From assembly GCA_035284865.1 (NCBI GenBank), contig JAYKHL010000006.1:1-12814 (forward strand): a DNA stretch of 12,814 nt. Reading direction: 5' to 3'. The translations under genes were made by a program, and so were the position numbers. Positions within the stretch are counted from its first letter, which is position 1, and the number at the start of each line of letters is the position of its first letter. Source of the DNA: JAYKHL01 sp035284865 (lineage in GTDB: Bacteria; Cyanobacteriota; Sericytochromatia; S15B-MN24; JAQBPE01). The notes beneath the pieces are model-generated. The model was not told where the DNA came from. It worked only from the letters and a program-made list of their open reading frames with translations, and made no database searches. Below, piece after piece: positions 1-6,980 of this stretch.

Positions 1-2
1 AG

Positions 3-497
3 GCCGTCGCCGACATCATCGCCGACATGCGCCAGCGTGCCGCCGCCTACGGGCGCACGCTGCGCTTCGGCTACCGCGTCCATGTGGTGGTGCGCGAGAC
101 CGAGGCCGAGGCGCGGGCCGCGGCCGACCGGCTGCTCTCCAAGCTGGACGCCGCCGCGGGCCAGGCCATCCGGGCCCGCTCGCTCGACACCGCCTCGCTC
201 GGCGTTGCCAGGCAGACGGCGCTGCGCGAGACGGCCGACGCGGACGGCTACGCCGAGCCCAACCTCTGGACCGGCATCGGGCGCGCGCGCTCCGGCTGCG
301 GGGCCGCCCTCGTCGGCGACCCGGACCAGGTGCTCGCCAAGCTGAACGCCTACCGGGCGCTCGGCATCGACGCGTTCATCCTGTCGGGCTACCCCCATGC
401 GGCCGAGTGTGACCTCTTCGCGCGGCATGTCCTGCCGCGGCTGGCGCATGGCCCGCTGGTGCTGGCTCCCGAGGCGCCGGCCCTGGCGGGCGCCTGA
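3..497 (+). CDS. ssuD: FMNH2-dependent alkanesulfonate monooxygenase, C-terminal part (5' end outside window)
   Basis: The reading frame is open through the first base, so this is the last ~164 residues of a longer protein; SsuD is normally about 380 aa. The family is a flavin-dependent (LLM-class, TIM-barrel) monooxygenase. It takes FMNH2 from a partner reductase and splits alkanesulfonates into aldehyde and sulfite for sulfur supply in the cytoplasm. Visible family blocks are a RFGYRVHVVVRET-like strand, the EPNLWTGIGRARSG segment, GAALVGDPDQV, and LGIDAFILSGYPH near the C-terminus. The last block is highly characteristic of SsuD and close homologues. The first internal ATG (position 27) lies in mid-domain and is not the real start. 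The next gene, an MFS transporter, begins one base after the stop, so the two are probably cotranscribed. A close LLM-family relative with another organosulfur substrate is possible. Confidence 0.9.
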   Translation, partial: AVADIIADMRQRAAAYGRTLRFGYRVHVVVRETEAEARAAADRLLSKLDAAAGQAIRARSLDTASLGVARQTALRETADADGYAEPNLWTGIGRARSGCGAALVGDPDQVLAKLNAYRALGIDAFILSGYPHAAECDLFARHVLPRLAHGPLVLAPEAPALAGA

Positions 498-498
498 C

Positions 499-1761
499 GT
501 GGCGCTCGCCGAGGCGCCGCAGCCGGCCCCCGCGTCGGCCCGGCCGTTGCGCTGGCTGGTGCTGGCGCTGGTCTTTGCCGGCGGCACGCTGAACTACATC
601 GATCGGCAGGTGCTGGCCCTCATCAAGCCGCTGCTGGCGGCCGAGTTCGGCTGGAGCGACCAGGACTTCGGCCACCTGGCCTCGGTGTTCCAGCTGTCGG
701 CCGCCGTGACCTTCCTGTACATCGGCTGGCTGCTGGACCGGTTCGGGCTGCAGCGTGGCTACCCCCTCGGCGTGGCCGTCTGGAGCGTGGCGTGTGCGGC
801 GCACGGGGCAGCCACCCAGCTGTGGCAGTTCCTGGTGGCGCGCGTGGTGCTGGCCGCGGGCGAGGCGGTGCAGACGCCCGCCTCCATGAAGGCGATCGCG
901 GAGTGGTTCCCTGCCGCCCAGCGCACGCTGGCCGTGGGCATCGTGAACACCTCACCCAACCTGGGGGCCATCATCGCGCCCCTGCTGGTGCCGGCCGTCG
1001 TCCTCACGTGGGGCTGGCGGGCGGCCTTCGTGGCGACGGGGGCCCTGGGGCTGCTGTGGCTGGTTGGCTGGCTCGCGCTGCCGCGGACGGCCGCTGCCGT
1101 GCCTCCGGCCGTCGCCCCGACTCCGGGTGAGCCCCCCGCGGAGCCGCTCGACATGCGCGCGTTGCTCGGCCAGCGCGTGGCCTGGGCGCTGCTGATCGGC
1201 AAGTCGCTCACGGACATGGTCTGGTGGTTCCTGCTGTTCTGGGCCCCCGACTTCCTGCACCGCCAGTTCCACCTGAGCCTCAAGACGGCGGGGCTGCCGC
1301 TCGCGGCCATCTACGGCCTGGCCGGCGTGGGCGCGCTGACGGGCGGCTTGCTGCCCACCTTCTTGATGTCGCGGGGCGTCAGCCTGAACGTGGCCCGCAA
1401 GGCCACCATGCTGCTTTACGGCTCGCTGATCGTGCCGCTGCCGCTCGTGCTGCAGGTCCAGGACCCGTGGCTGGCCGTGCTGTTCATTGGCGGGGCGCTG
1501 TTCGCCCACCAGGGCTTCTCGACCAACCTCTTCACCGTCGCCGTCGACGCCTTCCCGGGGCGGGGCGTGGGCACCGTCGTGAGCCTCGGCGCGTTCTGCG
1601 GCAACATCTCCGGGATGCTGATGCTGGAGTTCACGGGCTGGGTGCTCACCCACCACCAGACCTACCTCCCGATGTTCACGATCGCGGCGAGCGTGTACCT
1701 GATCGCGCTGGCGGTGCTGCAGGCGCTGGTGCCGAGGCTGCAGGCGCGGGACGCCACCTGA
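499..1761 (+). CDS. MFS transporter, anion:cation symporter (ACS) type
   Basis: I chose the GTG at 499. It follows the ssuD stop by one base and leaves a short hydrophilic N-terminus before TM1. The longer in-frame start at 397 would add Arg/Trp-rich residues encoded inside ssuD. The 420-aa protein has the length and hydrophobicity of a 12-TM major facilitator with a Pro/Ala-rich central loop near residues 197-218. ACS-family hallmarks are NYIDRQ (32-37), motif A as DRFGLQRG (80-87), GEAVQTPASMKAIAEWFP (121-138) and TDMVWWFLLFWAP (238-250). Characterised ACS members import organic anions such as hexuronates, glucarate, phthalate or other carboxylates, usually with protons. Coupling to ssuD suggests a sulfonated or related organic anion as substrate, which is inference. 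Canonical ssu operons instead use an ABC importer, so this pairing is less usual. Family call firm, substrate unknown. Confidence 0.9.
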   Translation: MALAEAPQPAPASARPLRWLVLALVFAGGTLNYIDRQVLALIKPLLAAEFGWSDQDFGHLASVFQLSAAVTFLYIGWLLDRFGLQRGYPLGVAVWSVACAAHGAATQLWQFLVARVVLAAGEAVQTPASMKAIAEWFPAAQRTLAVGIVNTSPNLGAIIAPLLVPAVVLTWGWRAAFVATGALGLLWLVGWLALPRTAAAVPPAVAPTPGEPPAEPLDMRALLGQRVAWALLIGKSLTDMVWWFLLFWAPDFLHRQFHLSLKTAGLPLAAIYGLAGVGALTGGLLPTFLMSRGVSLNVARKATMLLYGSLIVPLPLVLQVQDPWLAVLFIGGALFAHQGFSTNLFTVAVDAFPGRGVGTVVSLGAFCGNISGMLMLEFTGWVLTHHQTYLPMFTIAASVYLIALAVLQALVPRLQARDAT

Positions 1762-1885
1762 CAGGGTTTGGTGAAACTTTAACCTGGGCTTTTCCTGGAC
1801 TTGATCTTCCCCCCCCCCCGGGGCGGGTACGTCTGAGGCGTGAGCCCGCCGGGTCGTTCGACACCCCCAGCCAGGAGCCCCTCTC
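1762..1885 (+). promoter_or_regulatory. leader/probable promoter region of the NYN-LOTUS gene, with C11 tract
   Basis: This 124-base gap has an AT-richer island (about 1766-1808), unusual for the window, which probably holds the promoter. No clean -35/-10 pair can be assigned. The island contains TTTAACC (1778-1784), which also occurs upstream of the minus-strand gene starting at 6980. A run of 11 C (1809-1819) followed by GGGG lies between the island and the gene. AGGAG at 1873-1877, 8 bases before the GTG at 1886, is the ribosome-binding site that fixes that start. Confidence 0.4.
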
Positions 1886-3166
1886 GTGCCTGCCGCCCTC
1901 TTCATCGACCTCGAGCACCTGCTGGCTGGCCCCGGCGACGCGGGCGAGCCAACCCCGCCGGCCTGGCTGGAGGGGGCCCTGGCGTCGATGCGGCAGGCCC
2001 TGGACGACGCGCCACCCGCCGTGGGTCGGGCCTACGCGGACTGGGCGGAGCCGCGCTGGCGCGCCCTGCTGCCGGCGCTGGCGGCGGCGGGGGTGGCGCC
2101 CGTGCAGGTCGCGCCGTGGGGGCCCGGCACCGCCCGGCAGGCGGCGGAGGCCCAGCTGGTGGTCGACGCCATGGGCTGCCTGCACGAGCGGCCGCACCTC
2201 GACACCTACCTGCTGGCTGGCGATGCCGGACTCGGACCCCTGGTCGCGCGCCTGCGGGAGCACGGCAAGCGGGTCCTGCTCGACGCGAGCCGGGCGCCCG
2301 CGCCGGTGGCGTGGCCCGGCGCCTGGGACGCGCTGCTGGGGAGCCTGGCAGAGCCGGTAAGGCGGCCGCTGCCTCAGGTGACGCCCGCCGGGCCCCGCGC
2401 CGTCGGCTCCCTGTTCGAACTCCGGCGCGCCGCTGACGAGGTCGCCATCGAGCTGCAGGCCTGGCTGTACCGGCCGGCCTCCCATGCCGACATCGCCGTC
2501 GTGCAGGCCCGCCTCGCGGACCACGTGCAGGAGCTGGCCCCACAGCGCTTCGGCTTCAGCCGCTTTGGCGAGCTGGCCCGCTGGATGCTCGCGGGGCACC
2601 CGCTGGGGGTCTTCCGGCGCCTCGACGCGAGCCTGGTGGTGGCCCGCCGCGACGCCCAGCTGGACCAGGCCGAGCTGCAGCCGGACTTCCCCGAGGCCGA
2701 GCTGCACGAGGAGGCTGCCTACCGGCGCATCCTGGCCCACGGCCCGCGGGCCATCCACCTGCCCGTGGCGGCTGAGCTCGATCGCCACCGGGCCAGCGAG
2801 ACCGCCGCGCGCCGCAAGGGGCGGGCCGTCGTGCTGCACGCCCCGGACGGCGCGGAGGAGCTGACGCAGTTCCTCGCCACGCTGCGGGCCCATGGTCTGG
2901 CGCTCGCGGCGGCGACGGGGGTGGGGGTCCTGCTCGAGCCCGGTCTCAGCCTCGACGAGGCCCTCGACGTGCTGGAGCGCCAGGCCGGCGAGCGGCTGAC
3001 GGCGGTGCTCGGGGGCTACGAGGAGGCCGTGCTGGCCCGCCTGGCCCGCCCGCCGGTGGTAGCGCCGGCGGAGGCCCCCGCGGTGGCCGGGCCGGTCGCG
3101 CCCCGCCGGGGAGGCTGGGGCCCCCCGGCCTCGCTGCACGAGGTGCAGGTTCCGCGCTTCAGCTAA
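1886..3166 (+). CDS. NYN (PIN-like) domain protein with LOTUS-like (OST-HTH) middle domain
   Basis: The GTG start is supported by AGGAG eight bases upstream, and the product is 426 aa. Residues ~1-155 look like a NYN/LabA-type PIN-like domain: FIDLEH with Asp8 at the end of strand 1, LVVDAMG (Asp94), and the diagnostic LLAGDAGLGPLV (Asp113) followed by LREHGKRV. These three acidic positions match the metal-binding site of predicted NYN RNases, so the catalytic core appears intact. Residues ~174-255 (HADIAVVQARLADH, FGFSRFGELARWML) resemble an OST-HTH/LOTUS winged helix, a module that often follows NYN and is thought to bind RNA. Residues ~256-390 are helical, charged and not recognised. A Pro/Ala tail ends in VPRFS. 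The gene appears monocistronic. The likely role is RNA processing or decay in the cytoplasm, with the target unknown. The NYN call is good and the LOTUS call is from pattern only. Confidence 0.78.
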   Translation: MPAALFIDLEHLLAGPGDAGEPTPPAWLEGALASMRQALDDAPPAVGRAYADWAEPRWRALLPALAAAGVAPVQVAPWGPGTARQAAEAQLVVDAMGCLHERPHLDTYLLAGDAGLGPLVARLREHGKRVLLDASRAPAPVAWPGAWDALLGSLAEPVRRPLPQVTPAGPRAVGSLFELRRAADEVAIELQAWLYRPASHADIAVVQARLADHVQELAPQRFGFSRFGELARWMLAGHPLGVFRRLDASLVVARRDAQLDQAELQPDFPEAELHEEAAYRRILAHGPRAIHLPVAAELDRHRASETAARRKGRAVVLHAPDGAEELTQFLATLRAHGLALAAATGVGVLLEPGLSLDEALDVLERQAGERLTAVLGGYEEAVLARLARPPVVAPAEAPAVAGPVAPRRGGWGPPASLHEVQVPRFS

Positions 3167-3320
3167 CAGCCCGTCAAACGGCTCCCTGACTCGCGTCGCG
3201 ACTTGCGCCCCGGGCCTCGCCGTGAGATCCTGATAGGCAGCCACGCCACGCTCCGATGGCGGCGCGACGGCCAGTCGCGACCGTAGGACGTATGCCCCCT
3301 GCCTGTCGGAGGAGATGACC
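3167..3320 (+). promoter_or_regulatory. upstream region of the synthase-pyrophosphatase pair with two GTCGCGAC palindromes
   Basis: This 154-base gap should carry the promoter for the two genes that follow. No convincing -35/-10 pair is visible. The 8-base palindrome GTCGCGAC occurs twice, at 3195-3202 and 3274-3281 (79 bases start to start). It could be a regulator site or a chance match in GC-rich DNA. The ribosome-binding site GGAGGAG (3308-3314) directly abuts an ATG at 3315 but lies six bases before the ATG at 3321, which favours the second ATG as the start. Confidence 0.35.
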
Positions 3321-4364
3321 ATGTCCCGCGCCGAGCTTCCCATCCTCGACTTCGTCCTGACGAACTACAAGAACTTCACCGCCCGCGCCACGCGCGACGC
3401 CCTGCTGGCGTACTGGCAGCACATCCAGGCCGGTGGCAAGATGTTCTGGGCCGTCGCCGGGGCGATGTCCTCCGCGCAGCTCGGCCTGTCGCTCGCGCCT
3501 GCGATCCGGGCCGGGCTCATCCACGGCCTGTCCGTGACGGGCGCGAACCTCGAGGAGTCGCTGTTCCGCCTCGTCGCGCACGACAGCTACAAGGACTTCC
3601 CCGACTACCGCTACCTCACGAAGCAGGACGACACGCGCATCCTCGAGCAGCGCATGCGCCGCGTGACGGACACCAGCATCCCGGAAGACGAGGCCTTCCG
3701 CGCCGTCGAGTCGATCATCGTGCCGATGTGGAAGCAGGCCTCCGCGAGCGGCGAGCGCCGCTTCTGGCACGAGTACTTCTACGAGGTGATCCAGGCGATC
3801 GACCCCTCGGCCCACGAGGGCGACCCCGAGGCCTGCTGGCTGCTCGCCGCAGCGCGGGCCCAGCTGCCGATCGTGGTGCCCGGCTACGAGGACAGCACCT
3901 TCGGCAACATCTTCGCCTCCTACGTGAAGTCGGGTGAGTGCTCGGCAAGCCTGGCCAGGTCGGGCATCGAGTACATGGCCGACTTCTACGACCGCTACGC
4001 GACGCTCTCCGAGGGGGCCGGCTGCGGCTTCTTCCAGATCGGTGGCGGCATCGCCGGCGACTTCCCCATCTGCGTCGTGCCCTCGACCAGGTACGACCTC
4101 GACAAGCCCGTGAAGCCCTGGGCCTACTTCTGTCAGATCAGCGACTCGACGACCTCGTACGGCTCCTACTCCGGCGCGACGCCCAACGAGAAGATCACCT
4201 GGGACAAGCTCACGGAGGACACCCCGATGTTCGTGATCGAGTCCGATGCGACGATCGTGGCCCCGCTGCTCCTGCGCGCCCTGCTGGAGTGCCAGGCCCA
4301 CCCGGAGGCGGCCAACGCCCTGATCGCTGAGCGCATGGGCGTGCTGCAGCCTGCTCACGCCTGA
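3321..4364 (+). CDS. deoxyhypusine synthase-family enzyme (possibly homospermidine-forming)
   Basis: I prefer the ATG at 3321 over 3315 because GGAGGAG (3308-3314) is correctly spaced only for it, giving 347 aa, close to the family's usual size. The family uses NAD and spermidine, passing an aminobutyl group through a covalent imine on a lysine. Visible elements are SVTGANLEES (71-80, NAD-binding region), the VPGYEDSTFGN block (186-196), GGGIAGDF (241-248), and the catalytic block SYSGATPNEKITWDK, where Lys296 in W-D-K corresponds to the W-G-K active-site lysine of eukaryotic enzymes. Bacteria lack eIF5A, the eukaryotic substrate. Bacterial homologues are therefore thought either to make homospermidine or to modify an unknown acceptor. 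The pyrophosphatase gene starts 32 bases downstream, probably in the same operon. The family assignment is strong and the true product is inferred. Confidence 0.88.
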   Translation: MSRAELPILDFVLTNYKNFTARATRDALLAYWQHIQAGGKMFWAVAGAMSSAQLGLSLAPAIRAGLIHGLSVTGANLEESLFRLVAHDSYKDFPDYRYLTKQDDTRILEQRMRRVTDTSIPEDEAFRAVESIIVPMWKQASASGERRFWHEYFYEVIQAIDPSAHEGDPEACWLLAAARAQLPIVVPGYEDSTFGNIFASYVKSGECSASLARSGIEYMADFYDRYATLSEGAGCGFFQIGGGIAGDFPICVVPSTRYDLDKPVKPWAYFCQISDSTTSYGSYSGATPNEKITWDKLTEDTPMFVIESDATIVAPLLLRALLECQAHPEAANALIAERMGVLQPAHA

Positions 4365-4396
4365 CCCCTCCCGCTTCCCCCACACGAGGACTTCCC

Positions 4397-4930
4397 GTGC
4401 TCGACCACTACAACCTGCCCCTCGGCCCCGACGCCCCTGATGAGGTCCACGTCATCGTGGAGATCCCCAAGGGCAGCCGCAACAAGTACGAGTACGACTG
4501 CACCAACGGCGTCTTCAAGCTCGACCGCGTCCTGTCGAGCTCGATGGTCTACGCGGCCGACTACGGCTTCCTGCCGCAGACGCTGGCAGGCGATGGCGAT
4601 CCCGCGGACGCTCTCGTGCTGATGGAGGAGCCGACCTTCACGGGTTGCCTGCTGCTGGCCCGGCCCATCGGGATGATGAAGATGGAGGACGCGGGTGAGG
4701 ACTACAAGATCCTCGCCGTGCCCGTGAAGGACAAGCGCTTCGCCGGGTCGCGCGATCTCTCGGACGTCTCGCCGCACAAGCTGGCCGAGCTCGAGCACTT
4801 CTTCAAGACCTACAAGATGCTCGACCACTCCTTGCCCGCCGTGGAGGGCTGGTTCGACGCCGCCCACGCGCGCGAGTACATCGCGCGCTGCCACGCGACC
4901 TACCTCGAGGCCCGCGCCGCGCGCGTCTGA
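4397..4930 (+). CDS. ppa: soluble (class I) inorganic pyrophosphatase
   Basis: The GTG start at 4397 has GAGGA (4386-4390) six bases upstream. At 177 aa the product matches the usual length of family I pyrophosphatases, which hydrolyse cytoplasmic PPi to phosphate and drive biosynthesis. The signature is present as DGDPADAL with Asp66, Asp68 and Asp71. Other active-site positions by comparison with E. coli PPase are Glu22, Lys30, Glu32, Arg44, Tyr52, Tyr56, Asp102, Lys104, Tyr139 and Lys140. One departure: the D-E pair at E. coli 97-98 reads E97-D98 here (MEDAGEDYK), shifting a metal-ligand carboxylate to Glu. The enzyme otherwise looks complete and active. It follows the deoxyhypusine-synthase-like gene by 32 bases. 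Its stop is only 16 bases from the stop of the converging hydrolase gene, and no strong terminator fits between them. Confidence 0.95.
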   Translation: MLDHYNLPLGPDAPDEVHVIVEIPKGSRNKYEYDCTNGVFKLDRVLSSSMVYAADYGFLPQTLAGDGDPADALVLMEEPTFTGCLLLARPIGMMKMEDAGEDYKILAVPVKDKRFAGSRDLSDVSPHKLAELEHFFKTYKMLDHSLPAVEGWFDAAHAREYIARCHATYLEARAARV

Positions 4931-4946
4931 GCCGGCGCGGCCCGCC

Positions 4947-6011
4947 TCAGCCCCCGGTCGGCCCGGTGCCGACGGGGCGCCCCGTCTCCAGGAAGTCCTT
5001 GACGAGCTGGATGATCTGGCGGCGCGAGGCCTCGTTCGGGTTGTTCGGCGGGGCGATCATCGGGTGGGGGACGCCCGCCGAGGCCGGGAACTCGAACCAG
5101 CCGGCCTGGGCCGGGGCGCCGCGCTCGAACAGCCTGCCAATGGCCTTGGTGGAGGCCGCCGTGTCCATGGCCGTGGTGACGTACTGGGTGGGCACGCGAT
5201 TCTTCTGCAGCGCGTCGCCCACGGCCATCCCGTAGCGGCGGATGCTGGTGATGTTGCCGAGCTTGAACTCGTGGTAGCCGACGGTGCGCACGGCGTCCTT
5301 GCCCCAGTTCCAGGGGATCTGGTCGAGCACCGAGACGCTCTTGCCGAGCAGCACGGTGTCGGCCGCGTCGATGACGCGGGGCAGCACGTCTTCGGCCTTG
5401 CCGGGGATGTTCAGGAACGGCGCGAGGGCCACGACGCGGGCGACGTCGGGGTGCCGGGTGGCGATGTCGAGGGCCACGTTGCCACCGCCCGACAGGCCCA
5501 CGAGGTGGATGGGCCCGCCGAGGCGCCTCACCTGGTCGTGGATCGTGTCCGCGAACTCGCGGTACAGGTGGCTCTGGCCCGCCTTCGGCAGCTTGGAGGG
5601 GTCGGGCACGCCGGCCGCCGTGCGCAGCCCGTGGCCGGGCAGGCGGGGGATGTAGACGTCGTAGCCGAGCTTGTAGAGCTCGGGGGCCATCTCGTCGTAC
5701 TGCCACGGGGCGGCTGACCAGCCGTGCAGCAGCACGGCCGTGCCCTTGCCCGTGGGCACGTCGTGGAGCATCACGCGGGTCTCGGCGCCCTGCTGCAGCA
5801 GCATGCCGCGCTCGGCGGCCACCACGCCCTGCAGCTCCTTCACGGCCTGCCGGCGCTGCTCGGCCTGCAGGTGGCCGAGCGTGCGTCGGAGCTCGTCGAG
5901 CTGGTGGCCGGGCTTCGGGACGTGCAGCCGCAGGGCCGCCTGGCCGGTGCGCCGGGTGGCGGTGGCGCCCTGGGCCTGGGTGGCGCGGGTGAGCGATGAG
6001 GCGATGGCCAT
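4947..6011 (-). CDS. alpha/beta hydrolase (lipase/esterase-like, serine hydrolase)
   Basis: A GTG at 6020 is in frame, but the upstream GGAG (plus-strand CTCC 6022-6025) is one base from it and ten from the ATG at 6011, so I chose the ATG (354 aa). Residues 1-~75 are a polar, Gln/Arg-rich, possibly coiled N-terminal extension with no evident signal peptide. The hydrolase fold follows: LLHGWSAAPWQYDEM (94-108; oxyanion loop HGWS), PRLPGHG (122-128), and the nucleophile elbow GLSGGG with Ser174. The likely acid is Asp283 (TTAMDT) and the likely base is His316 (GVPHPM). The triad is thus complete. The substrate cannot be told from sequence; monoglyceride or carboxyl-ester hydrolysis is a reasonable guess. 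It converges on the pyrophosphatase gene and lies downstream of the DUF3298-like gene, separated from it by a hairpin. Confidence 0.85.
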   Translation of the reverse strand: MAIASSLTRATQAQGATATRRTGQAALRLHVPKPGHQLDELRRTLGHLQAEQRRQAVKELQGVVAAERGMLLQQGAETRVMLHDVPTGKGTAVLLHGWSAAPWQYDEMAPELYKLGYDVYIPRLPGHGLRTAAGVPDPSKLPKAGQSHLYREFADTIHDQVRRLGGPIHLVGLSGGGNVALDIATRHPDVARVVALAPFLNIPGKAEDVLPRVIDAADTVLLGKSVSVLDQIPWNWGKDAVRTVGYHEFKLGNITSIRRYGMAVGDALQKNRVPTQYVTTAMDTAASTKAIGRLFERGAPAQAGWFEFPASAGVPHPMIAPPNNPNEASRRQIIQLVKDFLETGRPVGTGPTGG

Positions 6012-6060
6012 GGGGGTCACGCTCCGGTGGGCGACGTCGGATGGGCGACGCCTGGGGACC

Positions 6061-6085
6061 CCTCCCGCCGGGCGTCGGCGGGAGG
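6061..6085 (-). terminator. perfect 10-bp hairpin between two minus-strand genes
   Basis: CCTCCCGCCG (6061-6070) and CGGCGGGAGG (6076-6085) are exact reverse complements around a five-base loop (GGCGT). The hairpin sits 11 bases past the stop of the DUF3298-like gene and about 50 bases ahead of the hydrolase start. No T-tract follows in either direction, so it may be an imperfect or factor-assisted terminator, an mRNA-stabilising hairpin, or a control element for the hydrolase. Confidence 0.45.
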
Positions 6086-6095
6086 AGCGATCGCG

Positions 6096-6980
6096 TTACT
6101 TGCCGGGGCTTTCGAAGCGGAGGGTGGGGTTGCCGCCCTGGCGCTCGAGCTCGGCCCACAGCACGCCCGCCCGCGCCTCGGGGTGGTCGCTCGGCCCGCT
6201 GGCCCAGGCCAGGTGTCGCTCGAGGTCGGCCGGGATCGGCAGGTACAGCCCCAGCTGGGCGTAGGTGCCGCGCGCGGCCTCGACGGCGGACGGGAGCGCC
6301 ACGCGGACGGCGACCTGGTCGCCCTTCACGTGGTGGAAGCTGAAGTGGTCGAAGAGCCCTTCTTGAGGGAAGACGTAGGCCCCGTCCGGGGTCTTCTTGC
6401 CGGCGAGGGCGTCCCGCAGCTCCTCGAGGTTCTTGGGCCTGGCACCGGCGAGCGCCTGCTTCACGACGGGGTCCTTCATCATCGCCTCAAAGATGGCGTG
6501 AGCCGGGAAGAGGGCGTCGAGGGAGACGGGCTTGCCCGTGGCCATATCGAGCGTCTCGAGCGTCCTGGTCGCCCACGGGTGGGCGGCGCCGGGCAGCGAG
6601 CCGGCGTTCAGCACCTCGGTGCCCAGGTAGCGACCGACCTGGGCCGTCACCTTGAGCTGCTGGAAGCGAGGGCCGAGGCAGGCGACGTCACCCTCCCGGG
6701 CGTCCTTGCAGGCGGCCTCGAAGCGGGCCCGGGCCGAGAAGTGGGGCCTGGTCTGGCTCATGTCGTGGGAGCGCCAGATGGCGAGGTCGCCGTTGGCGTC
6801 GTCTCGCACGAAGCCACCGCTCTCCTTCCACATCCGCGAGGGACCCTGGCTGACGCTGAGCTGATCGGCTGCCAGCGCGGGGCTCGGCACGGCGATCGCC
6901 TTGGTGGTGCTGGCCTCGGCCGGGGCCTTGGGCTGCAGGCCCAGCAGCTGGTGGAGCCTGGTGGCGATGGCGGTGGGCAT
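6096..6980 (-). CDS. DUF3298/RsiV-like domain protein, no visible signal peptide
   Basis: I chose the ATG at 6980 (294 aa), with AGAGAGA six bases upstream. The longer in-frame start at 7076 would add a Pro/Arg-rich stretch. The N-terminal ~45 residues are Ala/Pro/Thr-rich linker-like sequence. Residues ~110-260 follow the DUF3298/RsiV C-terminal pattern: strand LGTEVLNAGSLPGAAHPWA with the GAAHP motif (131-135), LDMATGKPVSLDALFP (144-159), a helical stretch, then FPQEGLFDHFSFHHVKGD (204-221) and a final strand-rich part ending LYLPIPADLERHL. This fold occurs in anti-sigma factor RsiV and peptidoglycan-deacetylase accessory proteins, usually outside the membrane. Here there is no TM helix or signal, so export or another role is unclear. 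Two cysteines, 91 and 101, lie ten residues apart. Family call is by pattern only. Confidence 0.62.
   Translation of the reverse strand: MPTAIATRLHQLLGLQPKAPAEASTTKAIAVPSPALAADQLSVSQGPSRMWKESGGFVRDDANGDLAIWRSHDMSQTRPHFSARARFEAACKDAREGDVACLGPRFQQLKVTAQVGRYLGTEVLNAGSLPGAAHPWATRTLETLDMATGKPVSLDALFPAHAIFEAMMKDPVVKQALAGARPKNLEELRDALAGKKTPDGAYVFPQEGLFDHFSFHHVKGDQVAVRVALPSAVEAARGTYAQLGLYLPIPADLERHLAWASGPSDHPEARAGVLWAELERQGGNPTLRFESPGK

Noticed and set aside
397..498. Longer N-terminus for the MFS transporter starting at 397
   Set aside because: The extra residues come from a shifted frame inside ssuD and are Arg/Trp-rich. The GTG at 499, one base after the ssuD stop, gives a normal MFS N-terminus.
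3168..3182. AGCCCGT-CAA-ACGGCT imperfect repeat after the NYN gene as a terminator
   Set aside because: The stem is very short, has a bulge and a three-base loop, and no T-tract follows.
1676..3343. Long minus-strand open frame (555 codons) across the NYN gene
   Set aside because: It is an antisense shadow in GC-rich DNA with Arg/Gly/Gln/His-rich low-complexity sequence, and it opposes a plus-strand gene with clear domain motifs and an RBS.
3174..4385. Long minus-strand open frame across the deoxyhypusine-synthase-like gene
   Set aside because: It has His/Arg/Val/Gly-rich antisense composition with no recognisable motif, whereas the plus strand carries the conserved enzyme.
6087..6094. GCGATCGC octamer, the HIP1 sequence common in cyanobacteria
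   Set aside because: A single copy in a GC-rich window is expected by chance and cannot support a cyanobacterial assignment.
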